NCBI GenBank assembly: GCA_002339325.1
Contig: DDKK01000031.1
Span: forward strand, 1 to 64,000
Direction: 5' to 3'
DNA from: Nitrospiraceae bacterium UBA2600
Lineage (GTDB): Bacteria; Nitrospirota; Thermodesulfovibrionia; Thermodesulfovibrionales; Thermodesulfovibrionaceae
DNA: 64,000 nucleotides
The notes below the pieces were generated by a model. The model made no database searches and was not told the DNA's origin. It saw only the letters and a program-made list of their open reading frames with translations. How positions within the stretch are numbered: position 1 is the stretch's first letter; the number at the start of each line of letters is the position of its first letter. This document shows, piece after piece, positions 58,003-64,000 of the stretch. The translations under genes and the position numbers were made by a program.

Positions 58003-59622
58003 CTACATCTTGTGAGGTGCTTTAACGCCAAGCATCCTAAGTCCGTGTCTTAAAACAATCATTATAGCCCTGCAGAGACTTAATCTTGTTTGGCTTAATT
58101 TTTCATCATCCGAAAGAACTCTGTGTTTGTGATAATAACTGTGAAATAGAGATGCTAATTCTTGTAGATAGAAGGTAATTCTATGGGGTTCGCGAAAATT
58201 CACTGCCAATTCAAAAATCATTGGATACTGGAGAACTTTTTTTATTAATCTCATTTCCTCTTCATTAAAAAGCTCGCCGTTAAAGACATATGATACATGG
58301 CCTGCTTTTTCGAAAATACTGTTAATTCTTGCGTGAGCATACTGAACATAGAAAACAGGGTTTTCTTGAGACTGCTTTTTGGCAACCTCTACGTCAAACT
58401 CGAGATGGCTGTCTTGCCTGCGTGTAAGAAAAATAAATCTTGTCGTGTCAGCTCCTATTTCATCTATTAATTCTCTCAGAGTCACAAAGGTTCCTGCTCT
58501 TTTTGACATCTGGAAAGGTTTACCTTCTCTCAGAAGATTGACCATTTGAACAAGAAGAATTTTTATCTGCGATGCCTTAAATCCAAGTGCTTGCACTGCT
58601 GCTTTCACACGGGGAATGTAGCCATGATGATCAGCCCCCCAGATGTTTATCAGTTCATCAAAACCCCGTTCAATTTTATTTTTATGATAGGCAATATCAG
58701 AAGCGAAATATGTATATGTTCCGTCACTCTTTAGAACTACTCGGTCTTTATCGTCACCAAATGAAGTGGAACAAAACCACAAAGCCCCATCTTTCTCATA
58801 AACAAAACCAAGCTCTTTAAGCTTTATAATTGCTCTCTGAACTTCTCCCGTATGATATAACTTTCTCTCGCTTACCCAGCTATCAAAGGTTACTCCGAAA
58901 TCTTCGAGGTCTTTCTTTATTTCATTGATAATTTTTCTGTAGGAAAAATCAATTATTAAATCTCCCAATTCTTCGTAAGATCTGCCTTTAATGCTGTCTC
59001 CGTATGATTCGTATAATTCCTGAGCAATTTCCTTTATGTATTCACCTTTATAGCATTCCTCTGGAAATTCAACCTCTTTACCCCAAATTCTCTGAAGGGC
59101 AAGATAAACACTGAGCCCCAGTATTTCAATCTGCTTTCCAGCGTCGTTTATGTAATACTCCGTAGTAACTTCATAGCCTGCTTCTCTTAGTATATTTGAC
59201 AGAGCCGAGCCAATTGCAGCCCCTCTTCCGTGTCCAAGATGAAGCGGACCTGTTGGATTAGCGCTCACGAACTCAATCTGAACTTTCCTCGACCTACCAA
59301 TGTCGGTTATGAAAAATTTTTCTTCTTTCTCAAGCAGCTCTTTAAGTTGATTAAATAAAAATTCCTTTTTAAATTTAAAATTTATAAAACCCGGGCCTGC
59401 TATTGAAATGTCTTCAAAAAATTCTCTATCAATTACAGATAAAATCTCATCTGCTATAGTTCTGGGAGGTTTTTTCAAAGTTTTTGTTAATTCCATTGCC
59501 ACAGGAGAGCTAAGGTCACCAAAAGACTCATTTTTAGGAATTTCTACTTCAATTTGTGGCTCCAATTGGTAATTTAGCTTTAATATAGCTTCTTCAAGTT
59601 TTTTTCTTAATAGACTGTGCAT
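58003..59622 (-). CDS. argS: Arginyl-tRNA synthetase
   Basis: ArgRS is a class I synthetase. The protein has the N-terminal Add1 domain, the HIGH motif as ANPTGPLHLGHGRGAAIG near residue 120, YYINDAGKQIE, and the pseudo-KMSKS region as FQMSKRAGTFVTLRELI near 375, plus a C-terminal anticodon-binding domain ending LGVKAPHKM. I place the start at the ATG at 59622 (539 residues). The frame extends to a TTG at 59655, but that stretch is occupied by a promoter. No Shine-Dalgarno is present. Confidence 0.96.
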   Translation of the reverse strand: MHSLLRKKLEEAILKLNYQLEPQIEVEIPKNESFGDLSSPVAMELTKTLKKPPRTIADEILSVIDREFFEDISIAGPGFINFKFKKEFLFNQLKELLEKEEKFFITDIGRSRKVQIEFVSANPTGPLHLGHGRGAAIGSALSNILREAGYEVTTEYYINDAGKQIEILGLSVYLALQRIWGKEVEFPEECYKGEYIKEIAQELYESYGDSIKGRSYEELGDLIIDFSYRKIINEIKKDLEDFGVTFDSWVSERKLYHTGEVQRAIIKLKELGFVYEKDGALWFCSTSFGDDKDRVVLKSDGTYTYFASDIAYHKNKIERGFDELINIWGADHHGYIPRVKAAVQALGFKASQIKILLVQMVNLLREGKPFQMSKRAGTFVTLRELIDEIGADTTRFIFLTRRQDSHLEFDVEVAKKQSQENPVFYVQYAHARINSIFEKAGHVSYVFNGELFNEEEMRLIKKVLQYPMIFELAVNFREPHRITFYLQELASLFHSYYHKHRVLSDDEKLSQTRLSLCRAIMIVLRHGLRMLGVKAPHKM

Positions 59623-59630
59623 AGAAGTTA

Positions 59631-59660
59631 AATATATCGTATATAATACTGACAAGTCAA
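59631..59660 (-). promoter_or_regulatory. Promoter of argS
   Basis: On the minus strand TTGACT (59660-59655), 18 bases, TATATT (59636-59631), then eight bases to the ATG at 59622. A transcript from here would be leaderless. Confidence 0.6.
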
Positions 59661-59756
59661 TTAGAATATTGTTTAAAGATGATATTTGAAGACACCTCTA
59701 ACTCTCTCAAATATAAAGCATAGAACCCATAAATAGAGCTTAGATGCTTAAAACTA

Positions 59757-59765
59757 TGCTATAAT
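59757..59765 (+). promoter_or_regulatory. Extended -10 promoter of the ROK-lepA-lepB-ribE operon
   Basis: TGCTATAAT, a perfect extended -10 (TGn plus TATAAT), ends 11 bases before the ATG at 59777. No clear -35, as is usual for extended -10 promoters. Confidence 0.58.
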
Positions 59766-59776
59766 AATTTTCTGCT

Positions 59777-60697
59777 ATGGCTTACATAGGTGTTGATATA
59801 GGAGGGACATACACAAAAATTGGAGTATTAACTGAGCAAGGGGAAGTTGTGCGCCTCTGTAAGTTTCCCACTTATGGAGAACCTCTTGAGTTTATATTTG
59901 AAGAGATAGACGATATCCTTAATGTTTTTACAATCGATGGAATTGGCGTAGGCATAGCAGGACTGGTAGACGAAGAGGGAAATGTAATTAAAGCATCGAA
60001 TATTCCTTTTTTCAATGATTTTCCGTTGAAAAAAATATTAGCAGAAAGATACAAGGTAGAGATAGCCGTTCAGAATGATGCCTTTGCTGCAACATTAGCA
60101 GAAGCTCTAATAGGCGAGGGCAAAAATTCTAATAATTTTATTCTCCTTACTCTTGGCACAGGCATAGGAAGTGGGTATTGGTCAAAAGAACAAAATATGA
60201 AATTTCCAATGGAAGCAGGACACATGACGATTAATTATCAGGGAAAATCATGCAGTTGTGGTAATACAGGATGTCTGGAAGTTTACGCCTCTGCAAGAGC
60301 AATAAAAGATAACTTAATTGAGAAAATTGAAAAAGGTGAACAGAGTAACATAAAAATGCTTTACGAGGGTAACTTCTATAAAGCAACAGCTGAGGATATT
60401 TACAAAACGGCATTAGAAGGAGACCCCTTATGCAGAAGCGTTCTCAAAGAAGCTGGCAAGGCACTTGGAGCGGGTGTAGCAAATTTAATAAATATTTTTG
60501 GACCTGAACGAATAATTTTCACTGGAGGACTATCAAAGGCTGTTAACATTTATATTGAAACAGCCATTTCTGAAGCACAAAAGAGAGCTATGAAAGGACT
60601 AAAAACTGAAATGTTTGTTTCTTCGTTAGTAGATAAAGGTGGAATAATAGGAGCAGTTGCTGCTCTTCCTAATTTTAATTTATGCTCAAGAGCATGA
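59777..60697 (+). CDS. ROK-family sugar kinase (glucokinase-like)
   Basis: A 306-residue ROK protein without a DNA-binding domain, so a kinase rather than a repressor. The ATP motif is IGVDIGGTYTKIG (4-16); the sugar-binding part has NDAFAATLAEA, TLGTGIGSG and the EAGHM motif. The zinc signature CSCGNTGCLEVYAS lies near residue 158. Glucose or N-acetylated sugars are likely substrates. It begins an operon with lepA (ATGA overlap), lepB and ribE. Confidence 0.92.
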   Translation: MAYIGVDIGGTYTKIGVLTEQGEVVRLCKFPTYGEPLEFIFEEIDDILNVFTIDGIGVGIAGLVDEEGNVIKASNIPFFNDFPLKKILAERYKVEIAVQNDAFAATLAEALIGEGKNSNNFILLTLGTGIGSGYWSKEQNMKFPMEAGHMTINYQGKSCSCGNTGCLEVYASARAIKDNLIEKIEKGEQSNIKMLYEGNFYKATAEDIYKTALEGDPLCRSVLKEAGKALGAGVANLINIFGPERIIFTGGLSKAVNIYIETAISEAQKRAMKGLKTEMFVSSLVDKGGIIGAVAALPNFNLCSRA

Positions 60698-62478
60698 AAA
60701 ATATCAGAAACTTTTCAATAATAGCCCACATAGACCACGGAAAATCAACTCTTGCAGACAGACTGCTTGAATTTACAGGTGCTGTAAATCTTGGGGGAAA
60801 AATGGGACAGATTCTTGATTCAATGGATTTAGAAAGAGAGAGAGGAATAACAATAAAAGCTCATGCAGTAAGACTTACTTATAAAGCTGATGATAACGAA
60901 GTATATACTTTGAACTTAATTGATACTCCAGGACATGTGGATTTTTCCTATGAAGTATCTCGTTCTTTAGCTTGCTGTGAAGGTAGCCTATTGGTTGTCG
61001 ATGCTACTCAGGGTGTAGAGGCTCAGACCGTAGCAAATGCATACCTGGCAATAGACCACAATCACGAGATAATTCCAGTAATAAACAAAATAGACCTGCC
61101 ACAAGCTGACCCAGAACGGGTTAAAAAACAAATTGAAGACATCATTGGAATAGACTCATCGGAAGCAATTCTGGCTTCGGCAAAAGAGGGAATCGGAACT
61201 AAAGATATTCTTGAGGCAGTGGTAAAGAAAATTCCCTCTCCCAAAGGAAACCCAAAAGCTCCTTTAAGAGCGATGATATTTGATTCTTGGTTTGATAATT
61301 ATCTCGGCGTAATCATTCTTGTGAGAGTCTTTGACGGAGAGCTGAAAAAGGGAATGCGAATAAAGCTATTCGCTACTGAAAATGAATATGAAGTGCAAAG
61401 ACTTGGCATTCTTACTCCTCTTCCAAAAGATACAGAGTTTTTATCAGCGGGCGAAGTAGGCTTTATTGTCGCAGGAATTAAAAATATAGCAGATACCAAA
61501 ATAGGTGACACCGTTACAGAAGCAAACAATGCTGCTACTGAACCTTTACCAGGATTCAGAGAAGTTAAACCAATGGTTTTCTGTGGCCTTTATCCAACAG
61601 AAACACATCAATATGAAGAACTAAAAACAGCTCTTGAAAAGCTCAGGCTTAATGACTCATCCTTTTTCTTTGAGCCAGAAACATCTGCAGCCCTTGGATT
61701 TGGTTTTAGGTGTGGCTTTTTAGGTCTTCTTCATATGGAAATAATAAAAGAGCGATTAGAAAGAGAGTTTAATCTCTCCCTCATCAGTACTGCTCCTACG
61801 GTGAGATATAAAATTATTGAAAAAAGTGGTGAAGCCTATCTTATTGATAATCCAAGTAAAATGCCTAAATTTTTTGAGAGTATAGAAGAACCTTTCATGA
61901 AAGTTTCAATTATAGTGCCTGAAAATTATGTTGGAGAGATATTGAAGTTATGCCAGGAAAAAAGAGGAATCCAGAAAGAGTTTTCCTACATAACAAAGGA
62001 CAGAATTCTTCTTGTATACGAAATACCCTTAAATGAGATTTTATGGGATTTCTATGATAAACTTAAATCACTCTCAAAAGGATATGCTTCTATGGATTAT
62101 GAGTTCCTCGGATATAGACCGAGTAGTCTTGTAAAGCTTGATATCCTTATTAATGGCGAACAGGTAGATGCCCTTTCAGTGATTGTCCACAAAGATAAAG
62201 CCTATTATAAAGGTCGTGCCATTGCCCAGAAGTTAAGAGAGGTGATACCCAGACAACTATTTGAGGTAGTAATACAGGCAGCCATAGGTGGTAAAATAAT
62301 TGCTCGTGAAAGCATTGTTCCACTTAAAAAGAATGTCCTTGCAAAATGTTATGGCGGTGACGTTACAAGAAAGAAAAAGCTTCTTGAAAAACAAAAGGAA
62401 GGTAAAAAAAGAATGAAACAAATTGGCAGAGTTGAAATACCTCAAGAGGCATTTCTATCAGTTCTGAAAGTAGAGTAA
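60694..62478 (+). CDS. lepA: Elongation factor 4 (LepA)
   Basis: LepA is a translational GTPase that aids ribosome assembly and back-translocation. The protein has IAHIDHGKST (P-loop), RGITIKAHAV, DTPGHVDFSYEVSRSL, NKIDLP, the EF-G-like domains, and the LepA-specific C-terminus (GKIIARESIVPLKKNVLAKCYGGDVTRKKKLLEKQKEGKKRM). I choose the ATG at 60694 (594 residues), which overlaps the ROK stop as ATGA and gives the usual MKNIRNFSIIAH start. An in-frame ATG at 60682 is possible. Confidence 0.97.
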   Translation: MKNIRNFSIIAHIDHGKSTLADRLLEFTGAVNLGGKMGQILDSMDLERERGITIKAHAVRLTYKADDNEVYTLNLIDTPGHVDFSYEVSRSLACCEGSLLVVDATQGVEAQTVANAYLAIDHNHEIIPVINKIDLPQADPERVKKQIEDIIGIDSSEAILASAKEGIGTKDILEAVVKKIPSPKGNPKAPLRAMIFDSWFDNYLGVIILVRVFDGELKKGMRIKLFATENEYEVQRLGILTPLPKDTEFLSAGEVGFIVAGIKNIADTKIGDTVTEANNAATEPLPGFREVKPMVFCGLYPTETHQYEELKTALEKLRLNDSSFFFEPETSAALGFGFRCGFLGLLHMEIIKERLEREFNLSLISTAPTVRYKIIEKSGEAYLIDNPSKMPKFFESIEEPFMKVSIIVPENYVGEILKLCQEKRGIQKEFSYITKDRILLVYEIPLNEILWDFYDKLKSLSKGYASMDYEFLGYRPSSLVKLDILINGEQVDALSVIVHKDKAYYKGRAIAQKLREVIPRQLFEVVIQAAIGGKIIARESIVPLKKNVLAKCYGGDVTRKKKLLEKQKEGKKRMKQIGRVEIPQEAFLSVLKVE

Positions 62479-62488
62479 GGAGGTCAAA

Positions 62489-63094
62489 TTGACAGCAAAA
62501 AAAATTCTTGAATATGTAAAGAGCATAGGAATCGCAATTCTAATAGCTCTTTTCATAAGGGCATACATAATTCAGGCATTTAAAATTCCATCGGGCTCTA
62601 TGATTCCAACTCTACTAATTGGAGACCATCTTCTTGTAACTAAATTCATATATGGCGTAAAGCCTCCTTTCACGGAAAATAAGATTTTAGTAATAGACAA
62701 GCCTAAAATAGGAGATATCATAGTTTTTAAATATCCTGAAGACCCAAGTAGAGATTTCATAAAGAGAGTAATAGCAGTAGGAGGTGATACAGTAGAGATT
62801 AAAAATAAAAAAGTTTTTGTAAATGGCATAGAACTCAAAGAATCATATGCGAGATATACTGACGCCTACATGCATCCATCCGAATTAGACCCGAGAGACA
62901 ATTTAGGTCCGATAAAAGTGCCTGAAGGTAAACTCTTTGTAATGGGAGACAACAGAGACCACAGCTATGACAGCCGTTTCTGGGGATTCGTAGACCTTAA
63001 AGATGTAAGAGGAAAGGCTTTGATAATATACTGGTCTTGGGATAGCGAAAAGAGTAAACCAAGACTGGAAAGAATTGGTAAACTAATAAAGTAA
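62489..63094 (+). CDS. lepB: Signal peptidase I
   Basis: LepB cleaves signal peptides at the outer face of the inner membrane. The 201-residue protein has one N-terminal helix (about 10-28), the catalytic Ser in PSGSMIPTLLIGDHLLV near residue 38, the catalytic Lys in FIKRVIAVGGD near 92, and GDNRDHSYDSRFWGFV near 150. The start is a TTG at 62489, five bases after AAGGAGG. Its stop overlaps the ribE ATG. Confidence 0.97.
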   Translation: MTAKKILEYVKSIGIAILIALFIRAYIIQAFKIPSGSMIPTLLIGDHLLVTKFIYGVKPPFTENKILVIDKPKIGDIIVFKYPEDPSRDFIKRVIAVGGDTVEIKNKKVFVNGIELKESYARYTDAYMHPSELDPRDNLGPIKVPEGKLFVMGDNRDHSYDSRFWGFVDLKDVRGKALIIYWSWDSEKSKPRLERIGKLIK

Positions 63095-63744
63095 TGTTTA
63101 CAGGAATAATAGTTGAGCTTGGCGAAGTTTACGATATTAAAAAACTTGGCAATTCAGCCAAATTAAATATTCTTTCTGAAAAAGTCATAAAAGATGCTTC
63201 AATCGGTGACAGCATATCCGTAAACGGTGTTTGTCTCACTGTAACAGAAATTGAAAGAAAAAGAGGAATAATATCCTTTGATGTGTCTAACGAGACCCTT
63301 CAGAAAACCACTACAGGAGAATTAAAAAAAAGTTCTCCCGTAAACCTTGAACCAGCACTTACCCTTAATACCAGAATTGGCGGACATTTAGTGAGTGGCC
63401 ATGTAGAGGGAATTGGAAAGATAAGAAACATTGACACAATTGGTGATTATCTAAAAATAGAAATCGAAGCTCCTCAGGAGATTCTTAAATATTGCATAAA
63501 AAAAGGTTCGATAGCAATTGATGGAATTAGTCTTACCATAGTTGAAGTATTCTCCGATGCCTTTAATGTAGTTATCATTCCTCACACAGCTAAAATGACT
63601 ACCGTAGGCTATAAAAAAGTCGGAGATAGCGTAAACCTTGAACCTGACTTAATAGCTAAATATGTGGAGAAATTTCTAAGTTACCGAGAACAAACAGCAG
63701 ATGAAAAAATAATGGCTAAATTGAAAAAACACGGATTTATTTGA
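63094..63744 (+). CDS. ribE: Riboflavin synthase alpha chain
   Basis: Riboflavin synthase dismutates two lumazines to riboflavin. The 216-residue protein shows the internal duplication of the family: MFTGIIVELGEV with SVNGVCLTV in the first half, and GHLVSGHVEGIG with AIDGISLTIVEV in the second. Length is normal. No FMN riboswitch precedes it; it is the fourth gene of the ROK-lepA-lepB operon and overlaps lepB by one base. Confidence 0.97.
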   Translation: MFTGIIVELGEVYDIKKLGNSAKLNILSEKVIKDASIGDSISVNGVCLTVTEIERKRGIISFDVSNETLQKTTTGELKKSSPVNLEPALTLNTRIGGHLVSGHVEGIGKIRNIDTIGDYLKIEIEAPQEILKYCIKKGSIAIDGISLTIVEVFSDAFNVVIIPHTAKMTTVGYKKVGDSVNLEPDLIAKYVEKFLSYREQTADEKIMAKLKKHGFI

Positions 63745-63762
63745 AAAATTTTCCATTAATAG

Positions 63763-64000
63763 ATGAAGAATAGTATTAGATTTTTAATAGAAAGAGTGAA
63801 TATTTACCTAAAGCTTAAATATCCTATACTTTCGCTCTTTTTTCATAAAATATTTATAATATTTATATCGATTTTAATTGTTATTTTTATTTTTTTTACT
63901 TTTGCAATAGATTTTCAAGGTATATTAAGTAATTTTTTTGCTTCCTTTTTGTATAGTTTTTTTATTTTTATAATTCTTATTCTAATTATCACTTTTAAAT
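63763..64000 (+). CDS. Start of a hydrophobic membrane protein, cut by the window end
   Basis: An open frame from the ATG at 63763 runs without a stop to the window end (79 codons). After a basic N-terminus (MKNSIRFLIERVNIYLK) it encodes two long Phe/Ile-rich hydrophobic stretches (about residues 28-49 and 56-78), so it is probably an integral membrane protein. Base composition is even more AT-rich than the neighbours. It begins 18 bases after ribE with no strong Shine-Dalgarno. I do not recognise the family from this fragment. Confidence 0.5.
   Translation, partial: MKNSIRFLIERVNIYLKLKYPILSLFFHKIFIIFISILIVIFIFFTFAIDFQGILSNFFASFLYSFFIFIILILIITFK

Noticed and set aside
59623..59655. TTG start giving an 11-residue longer ArgRS
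   Set aside because: The stretch contains a TTGACT/TATATT promoter and no ribosome site; the ArgRS family starts near the ATG at 59622.

Overview
The window looks like a chromosomal segment of an AT-rich, Gram-negative, probably anaerobic bacterium. It carries lipid A/Kdo genes (lpxB, waaA), BamD, HypF ([NiFe]-hydrogenase maturation), FeoAB, many radical SAM enzymes and flagellar stator genes. Low GC, very tight gene packing and this mix of families fit a Thermodesulfovibrio-like member of Nitrospirota; that placement is inference, since there is no rRNA. I see no prophage, insertion sequence, CRISPR array or rRNA operon. Almost all of it is housekeeping. Two tRNA genes are present (Thr-CGU, Leu-UAG), both without an encoded CCA.

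Layout. 1-163: dispersed palindromic repeats. 164-3135 (+): carbon-starvation transporter and a PAS histidine kinase, separated by a terminator. 9816-3107 (-): DUF4390 protein, NtrY/NtrC-type two-component pair, Der GTPase, sugar-nucleotide epimerase, UspA. 9902-14580 (+): lipoprotein, TauE/SafE, amidase-GerMN-murI-rph, YkuK-like protein. 14582-15188 (-): tRNA-Thr and a macro-domain protein. 15252-22983 (+): a nine-gene envelope operon (MoaE-like, M48 protease, acylphosphatase, BamD, siroheme dehydrogenase, GnnA/GnnB-like pair, LpxB, WaaA). 23993-22973 (-): a K+ channel split by a frameshift. 30503-24704 (-): miaA, rpsP, khpA, trmD, rplS, rnhB, hypF. 30607-34222 (+): two MotAB stators around a PilZ protein. 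34226-35565 (-): purE, htpX. 35766-37906 (+): feoAB. 37918-39883 (-): a radical SAM/DUF4130 DNA-metabolism pair. 39971-45834 (+, with hemW on -): tilS, PDZ pseudoprotease, radical SAM/SPASM protein, MltD-like transglycosylase. 48252-45845 (-): tRNA-Leu, receiver protein, isochorismatase fold, PHP, TPR. 49419-48355 (-): REC-HD-GYP. 49440-51122 (+): dtd and a CCA/poly(A) polymerase family gene. 55277-51177 (-): flavin reductase, aroC, slt, ZapB-like, zapA. 55352-58002 (+): ftsH, folP. 59622-58003 (-): argS. 59777-end (+): ROK kinase, lepA, lepB, ribE and a gene cut by the window edge.

The most unusual things are: (i) hypF has been invaded in frame, at two sites, by the same dispersed palindromic repeat that also lies upstream of cstA; (ii) a recurrent architecture in which a good -10 box ends only 6-11 nt before the ATG and no Shine-Dalgarno is present, suggesting widespread leaderless transcripts at operon heads, while internal genes use 4-bp ATGA overlaps or GGAGG sites; (iii) the K+ channel broken at an A7 run; (iv) two different stator types bracketing a PilZ gene; (v) an HtrA-like protein without its protease triad; (vi) GnnA/GnnB-like enzymes next to lpxB-waaA, predicting amide-linked lipid A. 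I did not find a clearly new multi-gene defence or mobile system here.
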